Positions 56,046 to 64,000 of a stretch of DNA of 64,000 nt are shown here, piece by piece. Within the stretch, counting starts at the first letter, position 1; each line of letters opens with the position of its first letter. A program made the position numbers and the translations under genes. The stretch is from Thermoleophilaceae bacterium (GTDB lineage Bacteria > Actinomycetota > Thermoleophilia > Solirubrobacterales > Thermoleophilaceae): assembly GCA_030447725.1 (NCBI GenBank), contig JAUJOQ010000003.1:270397-334396 (forward strand), written 5' to 3'. The notes beneath the pieces are model-generated. The model had not been told where the DNA came from and did not search any database. It saw only the letters and a list, made by a program, of their open reading frames with translations.

Positions 56046-57172
56046 GCGCCGCCGAAGGCGAGGAGCGGATACCTCTCGCCCGACCCGTTACCGGCGAGCG
56101 GGAGGAGCAGATGCTGATCGAGACCCTGCACTCGGGGCTGTTGTCGCTCGGCCCCCGTGTGCCCGAGTTCGAGGGGGCGCTGGGCCGGTGGCTGGGCGCC
56201 GAGCACGTGTCGGCGGTGTCGAGCGGCACGGCCGCACTGCACCTGGCGATCCGCGCGGCGGGGATCGAGGCCGGAGACGAGGTGGTCACCAGTCCCTTCA
56301 GCTTCGTCGCGTCCGCCAACTGCCTGCTGTATGAGAACGCGCGCCCGGCCTTCTGCGACATCGATCCACGCACGCTGAACATCGACCCGGAGGCCGCGGC
56401 AGCCGCGGTGGGGGCCTCGACGACGGGGCTCCTCCCGGTGCACATCTTCGGCTACCCCGCCGCCATGCCCGCCCTGGAGCGCCTGGCCGCCGACCGCGGC
56501 CTGTGGATCGTCGAAGACGCATGCGAGGCACTCGGCGCCGTCCACGGCGACGGGAAGGCTGTGGGCGCCCGCGGCAACCTCGCCACCTTCGGCTTCTACC
56601 CGAACAAGCAGCTCGCCACCGGGGAGGGGGGCGCGCTCGTCAGTCCCTCCGCCGAGGCCAAAGGGCGGATCGACAGCGAGCGCAACCAGGGCCGCGCGCC
56701 TGACATGGGCTGGCTCGACCACGACCGGCTGGGCTTCAACTACCGGCTTTCGGACCTGGCCTGCGCCCTCGGCCTCGCTCAGCTCGAGCGCCTCGACCGC
56801 ATGCTGGCAGACCGCGAGCGGGTAGCCGGCCTGTACGGGGAGGCGCTGGGCGGCGTCGAGGGCCTCGACCTCCCCTGTCCCGACGAGGGGGGCGACCGGC
56901 GCAGCTGGTTCGTGTACGTGGTGCAGCTGCCCCGCAACACCGACCGCGACGCCACGATCCGGGCGCTGCGCGAGCGCGGGATCGACTCCAAGCCCTACCT
57001 CCCCGCGATTCACCTGATGAGCTTCTACCGCCGGCGCTTCGGCCACCGCCCGGGCGAGTTTCCCGTGTGCGAGGACGTGGCCGCCCGCTCGCTCGCGCTG
57101 CCCTTCCACCCCGGACTGACCGAAGGCCAGGTCGGCCGGGTGAGCGCCGAGCTAGCCGAGCTCCTTCACTAG
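56042..57172 (+). CDS. DegT/DnrJ/EryC1 family PLP aminotransferase
   Basis: 376 residues from a GTG overlapping the cimA stop (GTGA). PLP-Lys in FGFYPNKQLATGEGG near residue 188, the family start IPLARPVTGEREEQML, and VEDACEALGA near residue 157. Members aminate keto-sugars for antigens, glycolipids or natural products. No sugar genes adjoin, so the substrate is unknown. The 3' end overlaps the convergent GNAT gene by 21 bp. Confidence 0.86.
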   Translation: MSAAEGEERIPLARPVTGEREEQMLIETLHSGLLSLGPRVPEFEGALGRWLGAEHVSAVSSGTAALHLAIRAAGIEAGDEVVTSPFSFVASANCLLYENARPAFCDIDPRTLNIDPEAAAAAVGASTTGLLPVHIFGYPAAMPALERLAADRGLWIVEDACEALGAVHGDGKAVGARGNLATFGFYPNKQLATGEGGALVSPSAEAKGRIDSERNQGRAPDMGWLDHDRLGFNYRLSDLACALGLAQLERLDRMLADRERVAGLYGEALGGVEGLDLPCPDEGGDRRSWFVYVVQLPRNTDRDATIRALRERGIDSKPYLPAIHLMSFYRRRFGHRPGEFPVCEDVAARSLALPFHPGLTEGQVGRVSAELAELLH

Positions 57173-57763
57173 CGAGATGCCACCCGGCATGCCGCTCAGC
57201 GACGGTGTGCGGGCCACCTCCACGAAGCCGGCCCTGCGGTAGAGCGCGCGTGCGGGTCGATTGTCGACCCACGTGTCGAGCGCCACGGCACGCAGCCCGT
57301 GCTCGTGTGCCTGCCGCTCGGCGTCGTCGAGCAGCGCGCGGCCCACGCCGCGGCGCCGCGACTCCTCGGCGGTGGCCAGCGAATCAACGTAGAAGGAAGC
57401 CGTGGGCGGCTCCGGCCCGGTACGGCCGCTGGCCCGGTAGAGCCACAGCGCCGCCGGCCAGCGCCAAGGAGGGATGCTGCGCAGCGTGGTCCGCAGAAAC
57501 GCGTGAGCGCGCGGGGCCCACTCGTCGAAGGGCATGGCGGCCATGGCGCCGGCCACGCGTCCGTCCAGCTTGGCCACGCGCACTACTCGAGCGCTCGCCG
57601 TGGTGTCGTCGCGATCCAGCGCTCGGATGAGGGTCCGCTCGGCCAGCCGCCGGCTGCCGGCGTAACGGTCGTACATGCCGCCGGCGCTTTCGTAGAGCAG
57701 TGCGGCGGTGGCCCGCCGATCACGCGGGTCATACGGACGCACGCTCGGCCGCCCTCCAACCAT
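57152..57763 (-). CDS. GNAT family N-acetyltransferase
   Basis: 203 residues. SFYVDSLATAEESRRRGVGRALLDDAERQAHEHG holds the acetyl-CoA loop (RRRGVGRAL), and ARALYRRAGFVEV is the C-terminal motif. A short amphipathic segment (IPPWRWPAALWLYRA) precedes the core. The ATG at 57763 follows a TAGGAT -10 box by 6 nt on its strand. The substrate is unknown. Confidence 0.83.
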   Translation of the reverse strand: MVGGRPSVRPYDPRDRRATAALLYESAGGMYDRYAGSRRLAERTLIRALDRDDTTASARVVRVAKLDGRVAGAMAAMPFDEWAPRAHAFLRTTLRSIPPWRWPAALWLYRASGRTGPEPPTASFYVDSLATAEESRRRGVGRALLDDAERQAHEHGLRAVALDTWVDNRPARALYRRAGFVEVARTPSLSGMPGGISLVKELG

Positions 57764-57769
57764 CGCCGC

Positions 57770-57775
57770 ATCCTA
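57770..57775 (-). promoter_or_regulatory. -10 box TAGGAT, leaderless promoter
   Basis: On the reverse strand TAGGAT ends 6 nt before the ATG at 57763. Confidence 0.4.
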
Positions 57776-57816
57776 TGGAGCCCGCCCACCCGTCGAGGGA
57801 AAGGCTTACGGTGCCG

Positions 57817-57822
57817 TAGCCT
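57817..57822 (+). promoter_or_regulatory. -10 box TAGCCT, leaderless promoter of argH
   Basis: TAGCCT ends 8 nt before the ATG at 57831. Confidence 0.45.
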
Positions 57823-57830
57823 GCCGGGGC

Positions 57831-59210
57831 ATGGGCCGCCTCTCAGAGCCACAGGATCGCCTTTTTCAGGCGCTCAACTCTTCGATCTCGTTCGACTTGC
57901 GGCTGGCGCCCTACGACATCGAGCAGTCGCTGGCGCATGCCCGCATGCTTGCGCACAGCAACATCATCGACGCGGGTGACCTCGAGGCCATCGAGGCCGG
58001 GCTGGCCCAGGTACGAGGTGAGGTCGAGAGCGACGGCTTCCAGCTGCACGAGGACGACGAGGACGTGCACATGGCCATCGAGCGGCGGCTCACCGAGATC
58101 GCCGGTGACGCCGGCGCGCGCCTGCACACCGCCCGCTCGCGCAACGACCAGGTGGCGACCGATGTCGCGATGCTGGTCCGCGCCCACAGCCTTCAGGCAG
58201 TGGAGCTGCTCACGGACCTCATGCGCACCCTGGTCGCGCAGGCCGAGCGACATCTCGACTGGCCCATGCCGGGCTACACCCACATGCAGAGGGCGCAGCC
58301 GGTCTATCTCTCACACCATCTCCTCGCCTACTTCTGGAAGTTTCGCCGCGACCTGCAGCGCTTCAACTTCTGCCTCACCGCCACCGACGACCTCCCGCTC
58401 GGGGCGGGCGCCCTCGCGGGGGTCAACTTCGACACCGCTCGGATGTTCGTGGCGCAGGAGCTGGGGTTCGGCGGGATCGCGGAGAACTCGCTCGACGCGG
58501 TCTCCAACCGTGATTTCGTGCTGGACTACCTGTCGGCGGGCGCCACCTGCGCCACCCACATGTCCCAGCTGGGCGGCGAGATCGTGCTCTGGTCCAGCGA
58601 GGAGTTCGGCTTCTGCGAGGTGGCCGACCGCTTCGCCTCCGGCTCCAGCCTGATGCCCCAGAAGAAGAACCCCGACGCCGCAGAGCTCCTGCGTGCCAAG
58701 GCTCCGCGGGTCGCCGGCCGGCTGGCCACGGTGCACGGAGTGCTCCATGGGCTGCCGCTCACCTACAACAAGGATCTCCAGGAGGACAAGGAGCAGCTCT
58801 TCGACGCCATCGACACGGTGGAGCTGTGCCTGGCGGTGACCGCAGAGATGCTGCAGACGATCACCTTCGACCGCGAGCGGATGGCCGCGGCGGCAGCCGA
58901 CGAGCTTCCGGCCGCCACCGACGTCGCCGATCTGCTGGTCAAGCGGGGCACGCCCTTTCGCACGGCTCACCGTGTGGTGGGCGGACTGGTGCGCGCCGCG
59001 GTCGAGCAGGGCAAGGCGCTGTCGGAGCTGACCGAGGAGGAGCTGGCAGTGCTGGCGCCCGAGCTCGACTCCGGGTACTACGAGCTCCTGCGCGAGGGGG
59101 CGTGGCTGGAATCGAAGATCTCCGAGGGCGGTACCGCGCTGCCCCGTGTGCGCGAGCAGTTGGCCCAGGCCCGCCACATCGTCGACACCGCCGAGCCCGT
59201 GCGACCGTGA
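57831..59210 (+). CDS. argH: argininosuccinate lyase
   Basis: 459 residues. Cleaves argininosuccinate to arginine and fumarate. TARSRNDQVATDVAM (near 102), GYTHMQRAQPV (near 147) and the superfamily signature GSSLMPQKKNPDAAELLRAK (near 265, with the catalytic Ser) are all present. The ATG is set by the -10 box. It overlaps the next gene by 4 nt (GTGA). No other arg genes are in the window. Confidence 0.96.
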   Translation: MGRLSEPQDRLFQALNSSISFDLRLAPYDIEQSLAHARMLAHSNIIDAGDLEAIEAGLAQVRGEVESDGFQLHEDDEDVHMAIERRLTEIAGDAGARLHTARSRNDQVATDVAMLVRAHSLQAVELLTDLMRTLVAQAERHLDWPMPGYTHMQRAQPVYLSHHLLAYFWKFRRDLQRFNFCLTATDDLPLGAGALAGVNFDTARMFVAQELGFGGIAENSLDAVSNRDFVLDYLSAGATCATHMSQLGGEIVLWSSEEFGFCEVADRFASGSSLMPQKKNPDAAELLRAKAPRVAGRLATVHGVLHGLPLTYNKDLQEDKEQLFDAIDTVELCLAVTAEMLQTITFDRERMAAAAADELPAATDVADLLVKRGTPFRTAHRVVGGLVRAAVEQGKALSELTEEELAVLAPELDSGYYELLREGAWLESKISEGGTALPRVREQLAQARHIVDTAEPVRP

Positions 59211-59827
59211 CTACCGGCGCCGAGCCGGCGCCCACCGACGCCGGCTTCTACGACCGGCCCGTGCTGGAGGCGGCGCGGGACCTGGTGGGATGCGGGCTGC
59301 GCCATAACGGGGTGGCCGGGCGGATCGTGGAGACCGAGGCCTACCACGTCTCCGAGCCCGCCTGCCACGCCTATGTCGGGCTGACGCCGCGGACGGAGGT
59401 GCTGCACGGCCCCCCCGGTGTGTTCTATGTGTACCGGTCATACGGCATTCACGCCCTCCTCAACGCCGTGGTCGAGGCGGAGGGCGTGGGCGCCGCCGTA
59501 TTGATCCGGGCCCTCGAGCCGGTGTCGGGGCTCGAGGCCATGCGCGCTCGCCGCGGCCTCGACCGCGTACTTGACCTGTGCTCGGGCCCCGGCAAGCTCA
59601 CCCAGGCCCTCGGGATCGACCTCGAGCTCAACGGCACGAGGGTCGGCGAGCGGGTCGAGATCCTGCCGCGGCCGGCCGGCGCAGCAGATCCGCGTGTCGT
59701 GACCGGGGAGCGCATCGGCATCACGAGGGCGGTGGAGCTGCCCTGGCGCTTCTGCGACGCGGATAGTCGCTGCGTGTCCCGGCCGTGGCCGCCGGCGATG
59801 CGCCGCGGCGCACGAGCGGCCGCGTAG
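59207..59827 (+). CDS. DNA-3-methyladenine glycosylase (AAG/MPG type)
   Basis: 206 residues from a GTG overlapping the argH stop. The family core is clear: FYDRPVLEAARDLVGCGL, the catalytic Glu in GRIVETEAYH, HAYVGLTPRTEVLHGPPG, YVYRSYGIHALLNAV and the C-terminal GPGKLTQALGI. It excises alkylated purines. Coupling to argH is positional only. Confidence 0.93.
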   Translation: MTTGAEPAPTDAGFYDRPVLEAARDLVGCGLRHNGVAGRIVETEAYHVSEPACHAYVGLTPRTEVLHGPPGVFYVYRSYGIHALLNAVVEAEGVGAAVLIRALEPVSGLEAMRARRGLDRVLDLCSGPGKLTQALGIDLELNGTRVGERVEILPRPAGAADPRVVTGERIGITRAVELPWRFCDADSRCVSRPWPPAMRRGARAAA

Positions 59828-59870
59828 GCCCGGCGGCGCGAGCGATCACCCGCCCCGCCCGTCCACGGCG

Positions 59871-62183
59871 CTACTCGGGGGCGGCTTCGCCGCCGCCGGC
59901 GCCCCCGTCGGCGGGCGGGGCAGGTTGCGGTGCTGGGGCGGGCGCCGGCGTGGGAGCGGGTTGCTCGGGGACCGGCGCCGGATCGGGGGCCGGGGCGGGG
60001 GCCGGGGCGTCGTCGGCGGGCGCGGGCGCCTCGCCCGCTGGGTCCACCGGCTCCGGCTCGGTGGGTGCGGGCGCCGCCTCAACCGGCTCGATCGGCTCCG
60101 TGGGAGCAGCGGGCACGTCCTCGGTGCTCTCCTCGTCATCGGTGCCGGCCTCCTCGGCGCGGCGGTCGCGGATGACGATCCACTGGCGCATCAGATCTCC
60201 CCAGATCTCTGCCGGATAGGTGCCGCCCGCCACGGGGCCGCCGGCGTACTCGGTCTCCATCGGCTGGACCTTGTCGGGGTAGCCGACCCAGATGGCCACC
60301 GTCAGCTCTTCGTTGAAGCCCGCGAACCAGGCATCACCGTAGTTCTCGGTGGTGCCCGTCTTGCCGGCGGCGAATTCGCCGATCTCGGCAGCGGTTCCGG
60401 TGCCGGAGGTGACCACGCCGGCCAGCAGCTCGTGGGCGGTCTCGCCGACCTCCTCCGAGAAGACCCTCTCGGTCACCTTCTCGTTCTGGAAGTCGCGGCC
60501 TCCGCCGTTCACGCTCTCGATCGCCACAGGGCCACCCCGCGAGGAGGCGAGAGTGCCCGACACGCGCAGGCCCTTGTTGGCGATCGTCGAGTAGGCATAG
60601 GCCATCTCGAGCGGGGTCAAGCCCTCTTTGAGCCCTCCCAGGGTCATGGCGGGGTTGGTGGAGATCTCCGTCCGCACGCCCATCTCGTTGGCAAGCTTCG
60701 CTATTCGCTTCGTGCCCACGTCGAGCCCCAGCTCGGCAAACACGGAGTTGTCGGAGGTCGCGGTGGCCGAACGCAGCGAGGCGACGCCGGCGTAGGAGTC
60801 CTCGTAGTTGTTCACCTCGAACTGCCTGCCAGGGGGCCCGAGCACCTTCTGCTGTGAGGCGTACGTGGCGTCGGGGCTGACCCCGTCCTCGAGTGCGCGC
60901 ACGAGGGTGAAGGGCTTGAAGGCCGAGCCCGGCTGGCGTTGGCCGTTGGTGGCGAGGTTGAACGGCAGGCTCTCGAAGTCCGTGCCGCCCACCATTGCCT
61001 TCACCTCGCCTGTCTTGTTCTCGATCGCCACCAGCGAGGCGCTCGGGCCCACCCCGGCGAGGCGGCCGCTGATGGCCTGCTCAGCGGCGTATTGCAGCTC
61101 GGGGTCAAGCGTCGTGCGCACCTTCAGGCCGCCGCTGAACACAGCGGGGGCCTTGTAGCGGTCCACGAGCTGCTGGGTCAGCCAGCTCGTGAAGTAGGGC
61201 TGCTGGGAGTCGGGCTGGGGAGGATCGATCTCCTTCTCGGTTGGAACCTCCGTGGCGATCGCCTCCTGGTACTCAGCCTCGGTGATCAGCTGCTGATCGC
61301 GCATGCGCACGAGCACCTGGTCACGGCGCTCGGTGGCCCGGGCGGAGCTCTGCGCCGGGTCGTACATGCTCGGGGAGGCGATCATGCCGGCCAGCAGCGC
61401 GGCCTCGGCCGGTGTAGCGGTGAGCGCGAAATGCTCGTCGAGATCGTCGTCGGAGGCCTCCGCCCCCGGCTCGGGCGTCGTGGGGGCGCTGGCGTCGGCA
61501 TCGTCGTCGCCGAAGTAGGTGCGCACGGCGGCCTCCACGCCGTAGGCGCCGTTGCCGAAGTAGACGCTGTTGAGGTACTGGGTGAGCACCTTCTCCTTGC
61601 TCCACTCGCGCTCGAGGTGATAGGCCAGCGCGGACTCGCGCAGCTTCTGGAACACGGAGCGGTCGCCCTGCGCGGCGAGGGCGTTCTTCACGAACTGCTG
61701 GGTGATGGTCGAGCCTCCCTGCGCCGCGCTGCCGGCCAGCACGTCCTGGTAGAGGGCGCGCCCGATTCCCTTGTAATCGACTCCCTCGTGCTCGTAGAAG
61801 CGCTTGTCCTCGATCGCGATCACGGCGTGCTTGATGTTGGGCGAGATCTCGGAGGCCTCGACCAGAATCCGGTTGTTGTTGCCGGTCAGCTGGGCCAGCT
61901 CGGCCGGACTCGCGCCTTTCGAAGTGGGCATCGAGTAGACCAGGGAGTTCTCGGCCGCCTTGAACTCGGCCTTGTTCTCGAGCTTGGGCAGATCGCTGGC
62001 GACGGCCATCATCATCCCGAACACCGTCGAGACAATCGCCAGCGAGCAGAGGCCGAGCAAGATGAACGTCAGGCGCAGCTTCTTCAGCTTGGGCTTGGGC
62101 GCCGCGGGGGGTCCACCGTTGGGCCCCGACGCGCCAGGCGCGGGGACATGGGAGCTCAGGACTTTTGTCGGCGATTCCGGCAT
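59871..62183 (-). CDS. class A penicillin-binding protein (transglycosylase-transpeptidase)
   Basis: 770 residues. A short cytoplasmic N-terminus is followed by one membrane helix (about residues 39-60). The glycosyltransferase domain shows IEDKRFYEHEGVDYKGIGRAL near 122 and STITQQFVKNAL. The transpeptidase has SAFK (QPGSAFKPF), SDN (ATSDNSVFAEL) and KTG (AAGKTGTTENYG). The last ~120 residues are a Pro/Ala/Glu-rich tail likely lying in the wall. It is convergent with the glycosylase gene and divergent from tyrS. Confidence 0.93.
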   Translation of the reverse strand: MPESPTKVLSSHVPAPGASGPNGGPPAAPKPKLKKLRLTFILLGLCSLAIVSTVFGMMMAVASDLPKLENKAEFKAAENSLVYSMPTSKGASPAELAQLTGNNNRILVEASEISPNIKHAVIAIEDKRFYEHEGVDYKGIGRALYQDVLAGSAAQGGSTITQQFVKNALAAQGDRSVFQKLRESALAYHLEREWSKEKVLTQYLNSVYFGNGAYGVEAAVRTYFGDDDADASAPTTPEPGAEASDDDLDEHFALTATPAEAALLAGMIASPSMYDPAQSSARATERRDQVLVRMRDQQLITEAEYQEAIATEVPTEKEIDPPQPDSQQPYFTSWLTQQLVDRYKAPAVFSGGLKVRTTLDPELQYAAEQAISGRLAGVGPSASLVAIENKTGEVKAMVGGTDFESLPFNLATNGQRQPGSAFKPFTLVRALEDGVSPDATYASQQKVLGPPGRQFEVNNYEDSYAGVASLRSATATSDNSVFAELGLDVGTKRIAKLANEMGVRTEISTNPAMTLGGLKEGLTPLEMAYAYSTIANKGLRVSGTLASSRGGPVAIESVNGGGRDFQNEKVTERVFSEEVGETAHELLAGVVTSGTGTAAEIGEFAAGKTGTTENYGDAWFAGFNEELTVAIWVGYPDKVQPMETEYAGGPVAGGTYPAEIWGDLMRQWIVIRDRRAEEAGTDDEESTEDVPAAPTEPIEPVEAAPAPTEPEPVDPAGEAPAPADDAPAPAPAPDPAPVPEQPAPTPAPAPAPQPAPPADGGAGGGEAAPE

Positions 62184-62310
62184 CGGTCGTGCCCCTTGCA
62201 GGGCGGATGAGGCGGTGTGTCCGAACCTCGGCGGCGCTACAGGAGATCGGCACGCTCTTCGGGCGCTACGGACGGCGGCGTCCGAGCCCGTTCTGCGAAG
62301 GGCGGCAGTC

Positions 62311-62316
62311 TAGCAT
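62311..62316 (+). promoter_or_regulatory. -10 box TAGCAT, leaderless promoter of tyrS
   Basis: TAGCAT ends 7 nt before the ATG at 62324. I see no T-box element in the 140-bp intergenic region. Confidence 0.5.
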
Positions 62317-62323
62317 TGCTCCC

Positions 62324-63529
62324 ATGACGGAACCCGCGCCTGACGACATGTCCGCGGGCTCCGGGTCGGCGGAGCAGGCTGCCGCGTTCCTCACCCGCAA
62401 CGCGGTCGATGCCCTGCCCGAGGGCGCGCTGCGCCGCCGGCTGGAGGAGGGACGGCCCCTGCGGGTGAAGCTCGGGATCGACCCCACTGCGCCCGACATC
62501 CACCTGGGACACACGGTGATCCTGCGCAAGCTGCGCGAGTTCCAGGACCTCGGTCATACGGTGGTGCTGATCGTGGGCGACTACACCGCCCGCGTGGGAG
62601 ACCCCAGCGGGCGCTCGGCCGCCCGTCCGATGCTCTCCGGCGAGGAGATCGACGCCAACGCGCAGACGTTTCGGCGCCAGGCCTCGATCGTCCTCGACCC
62701 CGCCCGCACCGAGGTGCGCCACAACGGCGAATGGCTCGACATGAAGATGGAGGAGCTGTTTCGCCTGGCGCTCACCTCGACGATCGCCCAGTTGCTCGAG
62801 CGCGACGACTTCGCCCGCCGCTATGCGGCCCGGCAGCCGATCTCGATCCTCGAGCTGCTCTACCCGCTGCTGCAGGGCTATGACTCCGTGGCCGTGCGGG
62901 CCGACATCGAGCTCGGCGGCACCGACCAGAAGTTCAACCTGCTTCTCGCGCGCGACATCCAGCAGGCCTACGGGCTCAGTCCGCAGTCCGTGCTCACGAT
63001 GCCGATCCTTCCCGGGATCGACGGCGTGCAGCGGATGTCGAAGTCGCTCGCCAACTACGTGGGGGTCACCGAGGCGCCCGACGAGGTGTTCGGCAAGCTC
63101 ATGCGCGTGCCCGACAGCGCCATGAGCACCTACCACGAGCTGCTCCTCGACGCACCGCTGGATCGGACCCGGCCTGCGGTGGAGTCCAAGCGGGCGATGG
63201 CCCGGGTCCTCACCGCGCGGCTGCACGGGCCCGAGGCGGCCCGCACTGCGGAGGAGCACTTCGACCGCCTGCACGTCCAGCGAGCCGCTCCCGACGAGAT
63301 CGAGGAGCTCGTTATAGCGGTCAAGGACGGCACCGTGCACCTTCCGGCGCTGCTGCGCGAGGCCTTCGCCGTCTCAGCCTCGGAGGGGCGTCGGCTGCTG
63401 GCCGCGGGCGGTGTCCGGCTGGACGGGGAGCCGCTGTCCGCCGACGCCCTCGACGTCCCGGCCGCGGCGCTTGACGGCTCGGTGCTGCAGCTCGGGCGCC
63501 GCCGCTTTCGGCGCCTTCGCCTCTCGTGA
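62324..63529 (+). CDS. tyrS: tyrosyl-tRNA synthetase
   Basis: 401 residues, class I synthetase of the TyrRS 'type 2' length. KLGIDPTAPDIHLGHTVIL holds the HIGH-equivalent (HLGH), GDYTARVGDPSGRS follows, LGGTDQKFNLLLARDIQ is the tyrosine/ATP site, and QRMSKSLANYVG is the KMSKS loop. The C-terminal ~60 residues are an S4 RNA-binding domain (LLAAGGVRLDGEPL). The ATG is set by the -10 box. Confidence 0.95.
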   Translation: MTEPAPDDMSAGSGSAEQAAAFLTRNAVDALPEGALRRRLEEGRPLRVKLGIDPTAPDIHLGHTVILRKLREFQDLGHTVVLIVGDYTARVGDPSGRSAARPMLSGEEIDANAQTFRRQASIVLDPARTEVRHNGEWLDMKMEELFRLALTSTIAQLLERDDFARRYAARQPISILELLYPLLQGYDSVAVRADIELGGTDQKFNLLLARDIQQAYGLSPQSVLTMPILPGIDGVQRMSKSLANYVGVTEAPDEVFGKLMRVPDSAMSTYHELLLDAPLDRTRPAVESKRAMARVLTARLHGPEAARTAEEHFDRLHVQRAAPDEIEELVIAVKDGTVHLPALLREAFAVSASEGRRLLAAGGVRLDGEPLSADALDVPAAALDGSVLQLGRRRFRRLRLS

Positions 63530-63560
63530 GATTTCGAGTGGCATCCCGCCGAAGCCGCGC

Positions 63561-63566
63561 TATACT
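63561..63566 (+). promoter_or_regulatory. -10 box TATACT of a short transcription unit
   Basis: TATACT is the closest match to a consensus -10 box in the window. It lies 32 bp after tyrS and 95 bp before an intrinsic terminator. The -35 is weak. Confidence 0.5.
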
Positions 63567-63572
63567 GCCCGG

Positions 63573-63665
63573 TCCCGGATGAAGAAGACCACCAGGGAGA
63601 CGGACGAGACGTAGGCCCCGCCTCGAGCGGAGCGGACCGTTGGGCCTCTCCCGAGAGGCCTTTTT
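63573..63665 (+). ncRNA. candidate small RNA or leader ending at an intrinsic terminator
   Basis: About 93 nt from the expected start of the TATACT promoter to a T5 run. It holds an 11-codon frame (63579-63614, MKKTTRETDET) whose ATG is 6-7 nt from the likely start, so it could be a leaderless micro-ORF instead. The next gene is rRNA, so this is not an obvious attenuator for a protein gene. Confidence 0.4.
63643..63665 (+). terminator. intrinsic terminator
   Basis: GGCCTCT-CCCG-AGAGGCC followed by TTTTT. It could end tyrS transcription, the short unit above, or both, and it isolates the rRNA operon. Confidence 0.85.
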
Positions 63666-63717
63666 CATGTGGGAAGCGAAGTAGGCGGCGGAGTCCCCGC
63701 CCCGAGAGCGCGGCGGT

Positions 63718-63948
63718 CTTTGAAAACTCAACAGCATGTGCAACCGGAGCTCTTCGGAGCTTCATGGTTGCGTCCAGGTTCGACCTTCCGCGCACGGTTC
63801 GCCGTGGGGCGGAGGGCCTAACTGAGTAAAGACCCGTCGAATCCGAGGCCGGCGCAAGGTGTACGTCTGCCGGCCTGCAGTACGGATGCGACAGCTCTTT
63901 GATGAAGACAGTGAAAACCGGCCTTCGGGTCGGATGACACGCAGATCT
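63718..63948 (+). other. rRNA operon leader: boxA-like motifs and stems
   Basis: CTTTGAAAACTCAACAG at 63718 resembles the conserved leader/boxA element of actinobacterial rRNA operons, and CTCTTTGATGAAG near 63895 is a second one. Three hairpins lie between: GCAACC..GGTTGC with an inner AGCTC-TTCG-GAGCT (63740-63771), GGCCGGC..GCCGGCC (63847-63875) and CCGGCC-TTCG-GGTCGG (63918-63933). These probably serve antitermination and RNase III processing. The rRNA promoter itself is not evident. Confidence 0.65.
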
Positions 63949-64000
63949 TTCACGGAGAGTTTGATCCTGGCTCAGGACGAACGCTGGCGGCGTGCTTAAC
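63949..64000 (+). rRNA. rrs: 16S ribosomal RNA, 5' end only
   Basis: The universal 16S start AGAGTTTGATCCTGGCTCAG begins at 63956, followed by GACGAACGCTGGCGGCGTGC, the actinobacterial form of the next positions. The mature 5' end is placed about 7 nt earlier by analogy. The gene continues beyond the window. Confidence 0.97.

Noticed and set aside
62184..62323. T-box riboswitch upstream of tyrS
   Set aside because: No T-box consensus sequence or specifier stem, and a -10 box sits 7 nt from the start codon, leaving no leader RNA.

Overview
The window is high-GC DNA (roughly 70%) with dense genes and many GTG starts. Stop and start codons often overlap (GTGA or ATGA), and a 16S rRNA gene begins in the last 52 bases. 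Gene content (gatCAB, menaquinone genes, citramalate synthase, class V SerC, PcrA, PucR-type regulator, DIP1984-type protein) points to an actinobacterium, most likely of the Thermoleophilia (Solirubrobacterales-like). That placement is inference from gene content and style; the 16S piece is too short to settle it. A recurrent promoter style is visible: a TANNNT -10 box ends 6-8 nt before the start codon in many genes, which implies leaderless mRNAs.

Layout. 1-6.6 kb: the 5' part of a queuosine-salvage-type gene (-), an ABC-2 exporter pair, pcrA, folD and two small membrane proteins. 6.6-8.1 kb: a helical protein (-) and a YihY/BrkB membrane protein. 8.2-11.6 kb: a tight three-gene operon (alkyl-DHAP-synthase-like flavoenzyme, PlsC-type acyltransferase, NAD-dependent epimerase/reductase) that looks like an ether-lipid-type module. 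11.5-17.3 kb: a scrambled accessory region with three APH-type kinases (one broken), a PCMT-like methyltransferase, a frameshifted DIP1984 gene and a chimeric relic. The relic joins the 5' end of the PCMT gene to the 3' end of the epimerase gene and reads as a tandem-duplication junction. 17.4-24.3 kb: a methyltransferase, gatCAB, small conserved proteins, an internally deleted NDH-2 relic and a GNAT protein.

24.4-57.2 kb is mostly core metabolism. Branched-chain amino acid genes are spread through it: ilvBN, ilvC, leuA, leuCD, leuB, ilvE, cimA. The menaquinone set menF, menD, menH-like, menC, menA, menB, menE lies between ilvN and ilvC, interrupted by a cupredoxin and a multicopper oxidase. 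serC-serA is preceded by a clear ZTP (pfl) riboswitch. leuA is preceded by a leucine-rich leader peptide that itself appears to be leaderless. A stearoyl-CoA-type desaturase is divergent from a PucR-type regulator. An XRE-cupin regulator with a palindromic operator over its own -10 box sits directly upstream of leuCD.

57.2-64 kb: GNAT (-), argH, 3-methyladenine glycosylase, a class A penicillin-binding protein (-), tyrS, then a short promoter-to-terminator unit (possible small RNA) and the structured leader and start of a 16S rRNA gene.

The most interesting items are the ZTP riboswitch on a serine operon, the leaderless leucine attenuator peptide with an 8-bp complementary partner, the ether-lipid-like operon, the duplication-junction chimera, paired palindromes around the ilvE-cimA junction, and the genome-wide leaderless promoter style. 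I see no CRISPR array, complete mobile element or complete tRNA gene.
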